NCBI GenBank assembly: GCA_903926695.1
Contig: CAIYKK010000232.1
Coordinates: 1 to 6,620, forward strand
DNA: 6,620 nucleotides
Direction of reading: 5' to 3'
Origin: an uncultured Burkholderiales bacterium
GTDB taxonomy: Bacteria > Pseudomonadota > Gammaproteobacteria > Burkholderiales > Burkholderiaceae_C
Shown piece after piece: positions 1 to 6,542 of this stretch. Within the stretch, counting starts at the first letter, position 1, and each line of letters opens with the position of its first letter. Position numbers and translations under genes: made by a program. Under the pieces are notes generated by a model. That model saw only the letters and a list, made by a program, of their open reading frames with translations. It had not been told where the DNA came from and did not search any database.

Positions 1-17
1 AAAGAAAAAGCGGTCAT
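1..17 (-). CDS. Start of an unidentified gene, cut by the window edge
   Basis: Only the first five complete codons are visible (M-T-A-F-S), read leftward from an ATG at 17-15. The start is supported by a good Shine-Dalgarno, AAGGA, at 28-24 on the minus strand, six bases upstream of the ATG. It begins 36 nt after the stop codon of the cytochrome b561 gene on the same strand, so it is probably the next gene of the same transcript. In many proteobacteria a b561-type cytochrome is followed by a YceI-family periplasmic protein. That is only a contextual guess, because no domain can be seen in five residues. Confidence 0.45.
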
Positions 18-23
18 CAAAAA

Positions 24-28
24 TCCTT
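24..28 (-). promoter_or_regulatory. Ribosome binding site for the partial gene at the left edge
   Basis: AAGGA on the minus strand, six nt before an ATG at 17-15. Most other genes in this window lack a recognisable Shine-Dalgarno, so this site is the main reason to believe in the partial gene. Confidence 0.45.
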
Positions 29-53
29 GCGAAATTTAAAAAGGCATGGCCAT

Positions 54-623
54 TCAGCGGCGGCTAGGCAGCATCCGGTCTAACAGGCCGTCGCGGTCAA
101 CCCACTGGTGTTTGAGCGCGGCGGCGACATGCAGCAGCACCAGCGCGGCCAGCGTGAAGGCCGAAAACCCGTGCCACGGCTTGATCAGCGCGGCCAGCGC
201 TTTGTCGGCGCTGACAAAATCGGGCAGCGGCAGCACGCCAAACAACACAATCGAAAAACCCGCCGCCGAGCTGTAAGCCCAGCCAATCAGCGGCACGGCA
301 AAAAACAGCGCATACATCAAGCCGTGGGTGATGTGATGGGCGGCGACCTGCCAACCCGGCATGGCGGCCACAATCTTAGGCGGCAGCGCAGGCGGGCGGT
401 GCGTGAGCCGCCACAGCAGCCGCAGCGCCGACAGCGCCAGAATCACCACACCCGCCCATTTGTGCCAGTTATAGAGTTTCAAACGCATGGGCGAAAACGG
501 CAAATCGGCCATGTACAGCCCGACGCTAAAAATCGACACCAGCGCAAGCGCCAGCACCCAATGCAGCGCGATGGCGACGCCGCTGTAGCGGGGAGAGGCA
601 GCAGAGAGGGAATCAGAGGTCAT
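54..623 (-). CDS. Cytochrome b561 (CybB/YodB type), membrane di-haem electron carrier
   Basis: A 189-residue protein of the bacterial cytochrome b561 family, close to the usual length (about 175-190). Such proteins sit in the inner membrane, bind two b-type haems and carry electrons between quinols and acceptors; E. coli CybB is a superoxide:quinone oxidoreductase. Four hydrophobic helices are visible, at about residues 15-38, 54-72, 96-118 and 151-170. Conserved histidines fit haem ligation: His21 (ALHW), His54 (NWHKWAG), His151 (PWHGF) and His165 (LLHVAAALKHQ). The N-terminal RYSGVAIALHW aligns with the family start, which supports ATG 623 even though no Shine-Dalgarno is seen. The C-terminus, LLDRMLPSRR, matches the family's basic tail. 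It lies downstream of the methyltransferase on the same strand (117 nt gap) and 36 nt upstream of a probable next gene. The substrate here is unknown. Confidence 0.93.
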   Translation of the reverse strand: MTSDSLSAASPRYSGVAIALHWVLALALVSIFSVGLYMADLPFSPMRLKLYNWHKWAGVVILALSALRLLWRLTHRPPALPPKIVAAMPGWQVAAHHITHGLMYALFFAVPLIGWAYSSAAGFSIVLFGVLPLPDFVSADKALAALIKPWHGFSAFTLAALVLLHVAAALKHQWVDRDGLLDRMLPSRR

Positions 624-637
624 GGCGCAGGCAACTT

Positions 638-669
638 TTAAAAAAACTTTCCGCCAAACCGGGAAAGTT
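638..669 (-). terminator. Inverted repeat plus T-run: terminator, attenuator or operator before the cytochrome gene
   Basis: A perfect 8-bp inverted repeat, AACTTTCC (645-652) with GGAAAGTT (662-669), loop of nine. Read on the minus strand the second arm runs into a T tract (7 T in total), the form of an intrinsic terminator. It lies 72 nt past the methyltransferase stop and only 14 nt before the cytochrome start codon. It may therefore end the methyltransferase transcript, or act within the cytochrome leader. The stem is AT-rich, so its strength is uncertain. Confidence 0.55.
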
Positions 670-675
670 CTACAA

Positions 676-704
676 AGTATAAAAACCGCTCATGCTTCTA
701 AAAT
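676..704 (-). promoter_or_regulatory. Candidate sigma-70 promoter for cytochrome b561
   Basis: On the minus strand a good -10 hexamer, TATACT (681-676), matches the consensus at five of six positions. The region 17 bp upstream (704-699, ATTTTA) is a poor -35. The predicted start of transcription, about seven bases after the -10, falls at 669, the first base of the inverted repeat before the cytochrome gene. It was identified by eye only. Confidence 0.35.
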
Positions 705-724
705 TCAAATAAATTGACGGAGTC

Positions 725-741
725 ATTCAAAATTTTTGAAT
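725..741. repeat. AT-rich 17-bp palindrome overlapping the methyltransferase stop codon
   Basis: ATTCAAAA (725-732), one central T, then TTTTGAAT (734-741), a perfect palindrome with a one-base centre. The half-site ATTCAAA also occurs at 703-709, so three copies lie within 40 bp. The short centre argues against an RNA hairpin and is more like a dimeric protein-binding site. No regulator can be named. Confidence 0.4.
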
Positions 742-1724
742 CATTGCGGCGCTGAAACCCCGAAGCGCCCGCTTAATCCGTCCAGCCCCAGCTCGGCCAG
801 CACCTGCTGCAGCCGCTCCTGCGCGGCGCGGGTTTTGGCGGCGCTGGGCGTGGCCGGGCGGCTGGCCAGAATCAGCTCGTTTTTCATCGAATGCTCCCAG
901 CCGACCAGCTCGGTGACGGTGACCTGGTAGCCGTGCGCTTCCAGTTGCAGGCAGCGCAGCACGTTGGTGATCTGGCTGCCAAATTCGCGGGCATGCAGCG
1001 GGTGCCGCCAGAGTTCGGCCAGCGGGGTTTTGGCCAGATTCAGGGCGCGGGATTTTTTCAGGATGCCCGCCACTTCGGCCTGACAGCACGGCACCAGCAC
1101 CATGTGGCGCGCCTGCCGGGCCAACCCGAAGGCAATGGCGTCGTCGGTGGCGGTGTCGCAGGCGTGCAGCGCGGTGACGATATCGACCGTGGGCGGCAGG
1201 GCGTCCGACAGCGTGGCCTCGGCCACCGACAGGTTTAAAAACGCCATGTTGGCAAAACCCAGCCGCTCGGCGAGCAGCCGGGATTTTTCGACCAGCTCGG
1301 CGCGGGTCTCAATGCCGTAAATCTGGCCGTTGACCGGCTCGCCGACATGCGCGACGTTAAAAAACAGGTCGTACAAAATAAAACCGAGGTAAGACTTGCC
1401 CGCGCCGTGGTCAGCGAGCGCAAAACGCTGGCCGTTGGCCGCGACCTGTTCGAGCAGCGGCGCGATGAACTGGTAAAGGTGATAAACCTGCTTGAGCTTG
1501 CGCCGCGTGTCCTGGTTGAGCTTGCCCTCGCGGGTCAGGATGTGCAGCTCCTTGAGCAGCTCGATGGACTGGCCGGGGCGCAGTTCCTCGATGACCTGCG
1601 CGGGTTTGGCGGCGATGGCTGAAGCCTTGCGGGAAGGCTGGCTGGCAGAATGGGGGCTGGTTTTTTGCATGGTGCGCAGTTTAGCGCGGCGGGACAAGAG
1701 GGATAATTCAAACGTTTCAAACAT
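741..1724 (-). CDS. Class I SAM-dependent methyltransferase, Methyltransf_32 type
   Basis: A 327-residue (longest start) Rossmann-fold methyltransferase resembling the Methyltransf_32 family. The substrate is not known. The first 45 residues are Ser/Ala/Lys-rich and poorly structured. A helical stretch follows (about 46-95). The SAM-binding motif is FALADHGAGKSYLGF (101-115), the family form of D-x-G-x-G-K. An acidic motif II, YGIETRAELVEKS, lies at 136-148. DIVTALHACDTATDDAI (181-197) is motif IV, and VPCCQAE (211-217) is the PCC signature of this family. EHSMKNELILA (277-287) is near the end of the domain, and a charged tail follows. The start is uncertain: ATG 1724 and an in-frame ATG at 1670 both lack a Shine-Dalgarno. 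I kept 1724 because a candidate promoter sits about 33 nt upstream, but 1670 loses only non-conserved sequence. It is probably first in a minus-strand unit with cytochrome b561, with no obvious functional link. Confidence 0.88.
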   Translation of the reverse strand: MFETFELSLLSRRAKLRTMQKTSPHSASQPSRKASAIAAKPAQVIEELRPGQSIELLKELHILTREGKLNQDTRRKLKQVYHLYQFIAPLLEQVAANGQRFALADHGAGKSYLGFILYDLFFNVAHVGEPVNGQIYGIETRAELVEKSRLLAERLGFANMAFLNLSVAEATLSDALPPTVDIVTALHACDTATDDAIAFGLARQARHMVLVPCCQAEVAGILKKSRALNLAKTPLAELWRHPLHAREFGSQITNVLRCLQLEAHGYQVTVTELVGWEHSMKNELILASRPATPSAAKTRAAQERLQQVLAELGLDGLSGRFGVSAPQ

Positions 1725-1763
1725 TTTGTTGCCGGATTTTTCTCAAATCTTATTTTGAATAAA

Positions 1764-1793
1764 ATTAAAATTCCGGCTATTAACTCATGCCAA
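1764..1793 (-). promoter_or_regulatory. Candidate sigma-70 promoter for the methyltransferase gene
   Basis: On the minus strand TTGGCA (1793-1788) matches the -35 consensus at five of six positions. TTTAAT (1769-1764) matches the -10 at five of six. The spacer is 18 bp. Transcription would start near 1757, giving a leader of about 33 nt to ATG 1724 or 87 nt to ATG 1670. A short inverted repeat, GCCGGA (1731-1736) with TCCGGC (1772-1777), brackets this -10 region. Confidence 0.4.
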
Positions 1794-1919
1794 CCATGAG
1801 CATATTATTCAATAAACATATTCACGTTCCAGATTTGCTTGAACGCGGCAGACGGTTTATCAGCCGCAGCGTTAATACGGCAAATTCTGAATGATGGCGA
1901 AAATAGTTGCATTTATAGT

Positions 1920-1950
1920 GCCAGGCTGCGCTGTCGGCCTGGCTGTTTTG
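1920..1950 (+). terminator. Terminator-like hairpin in the leader of the deoxyribosyltransferase-like gene
   Basis: A perfect 7-bp GC-rich stem, GCCAGGC (1920-1926) with GCCTGGC (1937-1943), loop of ten, followed by TGTTTTG. It resembles an intrinsic terminator on the plus strand. No plus-strand gene precedes it, and the next start codon is 41 nt downstream. It may therefore attenuate the next gene or end a short untranslated RNA. Confidence 0.4.
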
Positions 1951-1984
1951 TAAAAAAGATAATTTATTTGAATTGGACTCTGAA

Positions 1985-2398
1985 ATGACCATCGCAAAAG
2001 TTTTCCTCGGCGGCACCTGCAACAACAGCCATTGGCGCGACCAGCTGATCCCGATGCTGCAGTGCGATTATTTCAATCCAGTCGTCGCCGAGTGGACGCC
2101 TGAGTGCCTGACTGAAGAAATCCGGCAGCGCGACGAATGCGATGTCTGCCTCTACACCATAACGCCAAAAATGACAGGTTTTTATTCGATTGCCGAAGTG
2201 GTCGAAGACAGCATCAAGCGCCCCGGCAAGACGGTTTTTTGCGTGATTGACGAAGATGACGGGCTGGTTTTCACGCAGGCGCAAATGAAGTCGCTGCGCG
2301 CCGTGGGTCTGATGGTGGAGGGTAATACCGGGCATCCGCCGATTTACAGCCTCCATGATCTGGCCATTTTCCTCAATTCCCGGATGACAGCAAATTGA
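1985..2398 (+). CDS. Nucleoside 2-deoxyribosyltransferase-like protein (Nuc_deoxyri_tr2 type)
   Basis: A 137-residue cytosolic protein that looks like the nucleoside 2-deoxyribosyltransferase-like family, small Rossmann-type folds related to enzymes that cleave or exchange the N-glycosidic bond of (deoxy)nucleosides. Seen motifs are the N-terminal VFLGGTCNNSHWR (6-18), YFNPVV (29-34) and YTITPKMTGFYSIAEVVEDS (57-76). In this last motif Glu71 sits where related enzymes carry the catalytic Glu. KTVFCVIDE (82-90) is a following strand. The length is near the family norm (about 130-150). A TTG four codons earlier (1973) is also in frame, but ATG 1985 fits the strand-1 position better and has a weak GGA upstream. 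A hand count over 2101-2280 gives about 52% GC, lower than the receptor gene (68% over 4081-4140). That and the AT-rich flank hint at transfer; relatives occur in phages. The real substrate is unknown. Confidence 0.85.
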   Translation: MTIAKVFLGGTCNNSHWRDQLIPMLQCDYFNPVVAEWTPECLTEEIRQRDECDVCLYTITPKMTGFYSIAEVVEDSIKRPGKTVFCVIDEDDGLVFTQAQMKSLRAVGLMVEGNTGHPPIYSLHDLAIFLNSRMTAN

Positions 2399-2594
2399 AT
2401 TTGCGCTGATGCGCTGCAATGAGTTCGGCCAAACTGGTCAGCCATTAATCCAGCCTCACCCATCAAATACAGCGTGGCTTGAGCAGGCTGCGCAGCGGAC
2501 GGCGCGCCGACACTGAACAGTTCAAGCCCCGCCGCCGAGAATAGAAATTTGGCCGGAGCGCGGGAACGGCGAACTTTTTCGTTAGCATGCCAAC

Positions 2595-3644
2595 ATGACC
2601 CAACACAATAAAGCCGCGCCGCTGCGCGACACCCTTCACGCCTACGAGCACCTCACGCCCGACGTGGTGCTGGACGCGCTGGCCAGCGTCGGCTTGAGCG
2701 GCGATGGCCGGATGATGGCGCTATCGAGCTACGAAAACCGCGTTTATCAGGCGCACCTCGAAAGCCCGGTCGGCAGCGGCGATCTGGCGGGCGAGACCGT
2801 GGTGGTCAAGTTCTACCGGCCGGATCGCTGGAGCGACGCGCAAATCCTCGAAGAACACGCCTTTGCCAGCGAGCTGATGGCCGCTGAAATCCCGGTGGTC
2901 GGCGCGCTGGCGCTGAACGGCAGCACGCTGAACCACTTCAACGGCTTCAGCTTCAGCGTCTCGCCGAGCCGGGGCGGGCGTCGGCCCGAGCTGGAAAACC
3001 TCGACGTACTCGAATGGATTGGCCGCTTTCTGGCGCGCATCCACACCGTGGGCGCGGCCCGGCCTTTTGTCCACCGGCCCGCGCTGAATTTGCAGACGTT
3101 TGGCCACAACTCGCGCCAGATTTTGCAGGATGGCGGTTATTTGCCGCTGGACATGGAATCGCGCTGGCTCAAGGCATTTGACGAAGCGATGACGGTGGCC
3201 CAAGGCGTGTTCGACAGCGTGGGCGACGTGCGCCAGTTGCGCCTGCACGGCGACTGTCACCCCGGCAATATTTTGTGGACACCTGAAGGCTTGCCGCTGG
3301 CCGGGCCGCATTTTGTCGATCTGGACGATGCGCGCAGTGGCCCGGCGGTGCAGGATTTATGGATGCTGCTGTCGGGCGAGCGCGCCCAGCAGTTGCAGCA
3401 ACTCGGCGCGCTGGTCGATGGCTATGACGAGTTCGGTCAATTCGACCGGCGCGAGCTGGCGCTGATCGAGCCGCTGCGCACGCTGCGACTGGTGCATTAC
3501 AGCGCCTGGCTGGCCCAGCGCTGGCACGACCCGATTTTCCCGATCAACTTTCCGTGGTTCGGGTCGAGTGACTACTGGAAGGGCCAGGTCGATATGCTCA
3601 TCGAGCAGACCGAAGCCATGCAGGCGGCGCCGCTGGTGGCCTGA
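2595..3644 (+). CDS. srkA: Stress response Ser/Thr protein kinase SrkA (YihE/RdoA)
   Basis: A 349-residue aminoglycoside-phosphotransferase-fold kinase that follows E. coli SrkA/YihE almost end to end (E. coli about 328 residues). SrkA is a cytosolic Ser/Thr kinase that protects cells from stress-induced death and is linked to the Cpx response. Visible landmarks: SSYENRVYQ (44-52), the nucleotide-binding lysine in VVKFYRPDRWS (Lys72), the ILEEH helix (84-88) and SPSRGGRRPE (123-132). The catalytic loop is LHGDCHPGNIL (217-227) with Asp220 and Asn225, and the Mg-binding FVDLDDARSGPAVQDLWMLL (240-259) includes Asp242. The C-terminal NFPWFGSSDYW (318-328) is family-typical. All key residues are intact. 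ATG 2595 gives the family N-terminus with a slightly longer head; no Shine-Dalgarno is seen. The ATG at 2587 is out of frame. In enterics srkA precedes dsbA; here no dsbA follows. Confidence 0.95.
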   Translation: MTQHNKAAPLRDTLHAYEHLTPDVVLDALASVGLSGDGRMMALSSYENRVYQAHLESPVGSGDLAGETVVVKFYRPDRWSDAQILEEHAFASELMAAEIPVVGALALNGSTLNHFNGFSFSVSPSRGGRRPELENLDVLEWIGRFLARIHTVGAARPFVHRPALNLQTFGHNSRQILQDGGYLPLDMESRWLKAFDEAMTVAQGVFDSVGDVRQLRLHGDCHPGNILWTPEGLPLAGPHFVDLDDARSGPAVQDLWMLLSGERAQQLQQLGALVDGYDEFGQFDRRELALIEPLRTLRLVHYSAWLAQRWHDPIFPINFPWFGSSDYWKGQVDMLIEQTEAMQAAPLVA

Positions 3645-3677
3645 GCGCCGGGTGTTCCAGCGCCCGGCCTGCGGCGC
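3645..3677 (+). terminator. Possible hairpin after srkA, no T-run
   Basis: GCCGGG (3647-3652) can pair with CCCGGC (3663-3668). Alternatively GCGCCG (3645-3650) can pair with CGGCGC (3672-3677). It begins directly at the srkA stop codon. No T tract follows, so intrinsic termination is doubtful, and the fold may simply reflect high GC. Confidence 0.25.
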
Positions 3678-3850
3678 ACAAGTGGCTGGTCGGCGCACTG
3701 TTTGAAGCGGCATCAACGCTGTTGCAAAACGGAACACTGGCAAGCCCACCGCGTTAACCCAGTCGCCAGCCGGCGGCGGGCGCACAGTCGCAGGGCCGCT
3801 GGTGCAGATATTGCTGTTATGGGCGACACAAAACTATCGTTGTTCCAAAC

Positions 3851-3856
3851 AGGAGA
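3851..3856 (+). promoter_or_regulatory. Strong Shine-Dalgarno that fixes the receptor start
   Basis: AGGAGA, four bases before GTG 3861. It is the best ribosome binding site in the window. It selects this GTG over upstream in-frame starts at 3702 (TTG) and 3819 (ATG), neither of which has a comparable site. Confidence 0.8.
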
Positions 3857-3860
3857 CGCT

Positions 3861-6383
3861 GTGCCGCATTCCCCTTTTTACCGCCAAGCGCCGCTCTGGC
3901 CGCACTCCTCGCTGCTGCTGGCGCTGATAGCCGCTTTCAGCTCGCAGGCGCACGCGCAGCAGGAAAAATCGCTGGCCACCGTCGAAGTCGTCGGCAGCAC
4001 GCCGCTGCCCGGCATCGGCCAGCCGCGCAACGAAATCGCCGCCCCAGTGCAAAGCGCCACCAGCGCCGACATCACGCGCAGCGGCGCGCTGGAGCTGGGC
4101 GAATTCATGAACCGCCGCCTGGGCAGCGTGCATGTCAACGAGACGCAGGGCAACCCTTTTCAAATGGACGTGAGCTACCGGGGCTACACCGCTTCGCCGC
4201 TGCTGGGCACGCCGCAAGGCCTGTCGGTGTACATGGACGGCGTGCGCATGAACCAGCCGTTTGGCGACGTGGTCAGCTGGGACTTGATTCCGCGCGGCGC
4301 GATTGCGTCGATGACCTTGATGCCCGGCTCGAACCCGCTGTTTGGCCTGAACACGCTGGGCGGCGCGCTGTCGGTACAAACCAAGGATGGCCGCAGCGCG
4401 CCCGGCACCGCGCTCGAAACCACACTGGGCAGCAACGCCCGGCGCGCCGTCGAGTTCGAGCACGGCGGCTTCAACGACAAAGGGCTGGACTGGTACGTCA
4501 ACGCCAACCGGTTCAAGGAACGCGGCTGGCGCGACGATTCGCCCTCCGATGTGCGCCAGCTGTTTGGCAAACTCGGCTGGCACGACGGCCGCACCGACCT
4601 GAAACTGACGCTGGCCCACGCCGACAACCAGCTCAACGGCAACGGCCTGCAGGAGCAGCGCCTGCTCGCCAACGACCGCGCCAGCGTCTATACCAAGCCC
4701 GACATCACGCAAAACCGCTCCACGCTGCTAAACCTGACGGCCAGCCACTCTTTCAATGACGAGCTGATGTTCAGCGGGAATGCGTATTACCGCGACATTC
4801 GCAGTTCAAGCTTCAACGGCGACATCAACGAGGCGGCGCTGGATCAGTCGCCGTACCAGCCCAATGCCGCCGAACGCACAGCGCTGGCGGCGGCGGGCTA
4901 CGGCGGATTTCCAACCAGCGGAGCCACTGCTGCGAACACGCCGTTTCCGTCGTGGCGCTGCATCGCGCAAGGGCTGCTGCACAACGATCCGGCGCTGCAG
5001 TGCAACGGCCTGATCAACCGCACCCGCACGTCGCAGCAGAACTACGGCCTGTCGGGCCAGCTGACCTGGCTGGGCGATTTGGCGGGCAAGCGCAACCAGT
5101 TCGTGGCGGGCGCGGGCATGGACGCCAGCCGGGTGAGTTTTGCGCAGTCTTCGCAATTGGGCTACCTGAACCCCGACCGCAGCATCACCGGCGTGAATGC
5201 CTTTGGCGACGGCGTGAGCGGCGGCACGGTCGATGGCGACCCGTATGACACGCGGGTCGATCTGGCGGGCCGTATCCGCACCTGGAGCCTGTTTGCCAGC
5301 GACACCATTTCGCTGCAGGAGAATTTGCACCTGACGCTCTCCGGGCGCTACAACGCCACCTCGGTCAAAAACCGCGACCAGATTCACGCCAACGGCGATC
5401 CGGCCTCATTGAGCGGCACAAACCGCTTTGAGCGCTTCAATCCGGCCATCGGCTTGACTTACAGCCCAACCAAAATGCTCAATGCCTACGCGGGCTACAG
5501 CGAAAGCAGCCGCGCCCCGACCGCCATCGAACTGGGCTGCGCCAATCCCGATCAACCCTGCAAGCTGCCCAACGCGATGGCTGGCGACCCGCCGCTCAAG
5601 CAGGTGGTGACTCGCACACTCGAAGCCGGGCTGCGCGGCACGGCAGCGGGCGGCGTGCAGTGGAACGCCGGGGTGTTTCGCGCCACCAACAAGGACGATA
5701 TTTTGTTCGTGGCCGACAACCAGGCCGGTTATGGCTATTTCAAAAACTTCGGCCAGACCCGCCGCCAGGGGCTGGAGCTGGGCCTGAGCGGCCAGGTCGG
5801 CAAATTCAATCTGGGCGCGCAATACACTTGGCTCGACGCAACTTACCAGAGCGCCGAAACCGTCAACGGCAGCGGCAACAGCAGCAACAGTTCGGCCAGT
5901 GCGGGCGCGCCGGGACAGGACGGCACTATCGACATCCGGCCCGGCAACCGCATGCCGTTGATTCCGCGCCAGATGCTCAAGCTGTTTGCCGATTACGCCG
6001 TCTCGCCCGCCGTTACGCTCAACGCCAGCATGGTCGCCATGTCGGGCACGCTGGCACGCGGCAACGAGAACGGCGCGCACCAGCCCGACGGAACGTATTA
6101 CCTGGGGTCTGGCCGCAGCGCCGGTTATGCGGTGTTCAATCTGGGCGGCAGCTACCACGCCACGCCGAAACTGCAACTGACGGCGCACATCGACAACCTG
6201 TTCGATACCCAGTACAACACCGCCACCCAGCTCGGCTCCAGCGGGTTTGATGCCAGCGGCAACTTTGCCACCCGTGCGCTCGGCGGCTCCAACGCCGCCG
6301 GTTTTGCGGTGCCGCAATCGACTTTTTACGCGCCCGGCGCGCCACGGCGTTTCTGGGTCGGGCTGCGCTATCAATTCAGCTGA
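3861..6383 (+). CDS. TonB-dependent outer-membrane receptor
   Basis: An 840-residue TonB-dependent receptor, an outer-membrane barrel that imports a scarce ligand using energy from TonB-ExbB-ExbD. The ligand cannot be told from sequence. The GTG start follows AGGAGA and gives a signal peptide of about 32 residues, with an Arg near the N-terminus, the hydrophobic stretch [11 protein letters not shown] and the cleavage site AHA|QQ. A TonB-box-like ATVEVVGS (39-46) follows. The plug is at about 55-178, with [16 protein letters not shown] (122-137) and the [15 protein letters not shown] end (161-175). The remainder is the barrel, ending in FDTQYN (781-786) and [12 protein letters not shown]. There is no STN signalling domain, so it is a plain transporter. 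Cysteine pairs Cys367/Cys381 and Cys560/Cys567 probably form disulfides in surface loops, and a Ser/Asn-rich loop lies at 670-683. The last residue is Ser after Phe, rather than the usual terminal aromatic. No regulatory partner gene is visible. Confidence 0.95.
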   Translation: MPHSPFYRQAPLWPHSSLLLALIAAFSSQAHAQQEKSLATVEVVGSTPLPGIGQPRNEIAAPVQSATSADITRSGALELGEFMNRRLGSVHVNETQGNPFQMDVSYRGYTASPLLGTPQGLSVYMDGVRMNQPFGDVVSWDLIPRGAIASMTLMPGSNPLFGLNTLGGALSVQTKDGRSAPGTALETTLGSNARRAVEFEHGGFNDKGLDWYVNANRFKERGWRDDSPSDVRQLFGKLGWHDGRTDLKLTLAHADNQLNGNGLQEQRLLANDRASVYTKPDITQNRSTLLNLTASHSFNDELMFSGNAYYRDIRSSSFNGDINEAALDQSPYQPNAAERTALAAAGYGGFPTSGATAANTPFPSWRCIAQGLLHNDPALQCNGLINRTRTSQQNYGLSGQLTWLGDLAGKRNQFVAGAGMDASRVSFAQSSQLGYLNPDRSITGVNAFGDGVSGGTVDGDPYDTRVDLAGRIRTWSLFASDTISLQENLHLTLSGRYNATSVKNRDQIHANGDPASLSGTNRFERFNPAIGLTYSPTKMLNAYAGYSESSRAPTAIELGCANPDQPCKLPNAMAGDPPLKQVVTRTLEAGLRGTAAGGVQWNAGVFRATNKDDILFVADNQAGYGYFKNFGQTRRQGLELGLSGQVGKFNLGAQYTWLDATYQSAETVNGSGNSSNSSASAGAPGQDGTIDIRPGNRMPLIPRQMLKLFADYAVSPAVTLNASMVAMSGTLARGNENGAHQPDGTYYLGSGRSAGYAVFNLGGSYHATPKLQLTAHIDNLFDTQYNTATQLGSSGFDASGNFATRALGGSNAAGFAVPQSTFYAPGAPRRFWVGLRYQFS

Positions 6384-6414
6384 GCGCTGCTGACGCCCGT
6401 TCAGCCCCAAACGA

Positions 6415-6441
6415 TGCAGGCCGCGCTGCGGGTGGCCTGCA
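6415..6441 (+). terminator. Possible terminator hairpin after the receptor gene
   Basis: A perfect 8-bp stem, TGCAGGCC (6415-6422) with GGCCTGCA (6434-6441), loop of 11 nt, begins 32 nt after the receptor stop codon. Its position suits transcript end formation. No T-run follows, so it may be a Rho-dependent end or an mRNA-stabilising hairpin. Confidence 0.4.
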
Positions 6442-6510
6442 ACGGCAACCGGACGCGCCCCTTCCCATGAAATCCCCGATAGAAGACGCTGCGCACAGAG
6501 TTGACATCCT

Positions 6511-6530
6511 CCCCCGCCTGAAGGCGGGGG
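6511..6530. repeat. Perfect hairpin of the IS200/IS605 right end
   Basis: CCCCCGCC (6511-6518), loop TGAA, GGCGGGGG (6523-6530): eight G-C pairs around a four-base loop. In this family such subterminal hairpins are recognised as single-stranded DNA by the TnpA transposase. When transcribed, they also form part of the TnpB guide RNA scaffold. There is no T-run on either side, so I do not call it a terminator. Confidence 0.85.
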
Positions 6531-6542
6531 ATTCCTACGGCG

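Larger units (their letters stand above)
1725..1984. other. AT-rich divergent intergenic region, no protein gene seen
   Basis: About 260 nt separate the methyltransferase (leftward) from the deoxyribosyltransferase-like gene (rightward). The region is clearly richer in A and T than the flanking genes. It holds the candidate minus-strand promoter and one GC-rich hairpin near its right end. A 67-codon minus-strand frame crosses it and runs into the next gene. It has no Shine-Dalgarno and no recognisable domain, so it is not annotated. I found no convincing plus-strand promoter: TTGCTT (1835-1840) with TTTATC (1857-1862) is the best pair but weak. Confidence 0.5.

Noticed and set aside
108..641. 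Plus-strand open frame (177 codons) across cytochrome b561
   Set aside because: It is rich in Arg, Gln, Gly and His with no fold signature, whereas the opposite frame is a clear four-helix haem protein.
1822..2025. Minus-strand 67-codon frame in the divergent intergenic region
   Set aside because: It overlaps the start of the deoxyribosyltransferase-like gene, has no Shine-Dalgarno and shows no recognisable motif.
2399..2594. Promoter or terminator in the gap before srkA
   Set aside because: There are only short palindromes (GGCGCGCC at 2501-2508, TGAACAGTTCA at 2514-2524) and a TGCGCTG direct repeat (2402-2416). None is long or well enough placed to call.
3702..3860. Upstream in-frame extension of the receptor from TTG 3702 (53 extra residues), or from ATG 3819
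   Set aside because: The extension would bury the signal peptide, and neither start has a comparable Shine-Dalgarno. GTG 3861 has AGGAGA at the right distance and yields a normal signal peptide.
3645..3860. Search for a cobalamin riboswitch, Fur box or clear promoter before the receptor
   Set aside because: I found none of the conserved riboswitch boxes and no Fur-like palindrome. The best -35/-10 pair (TTGCTG 3811-3816, TATCGT 3835-3840) is too weak to annotate.
3834..4712. Long minus-strand open frame (292 codons) within the receptor gene
   Set aside because: It is antisense to a clear receptor coding frame, is biased to Ala, Val, Arg and Gln as expected for a GC-rich shadow, and shows no recognisable domain.
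5406..6410. Long minus-strand open frame (334 codons) in the second half of the receptor gene
   Set aside because: It is a composition-driven shadow of the receptor with no domain and no ribosome binding site noted.
6511..6530. Reading the GC hairpin as an intrinsic terminator of the receptor gene
   Set aside because: No T-run follows on either strand. The flanking bases and the adjacent tnpB end fit an IS200/IS605 right end much better.
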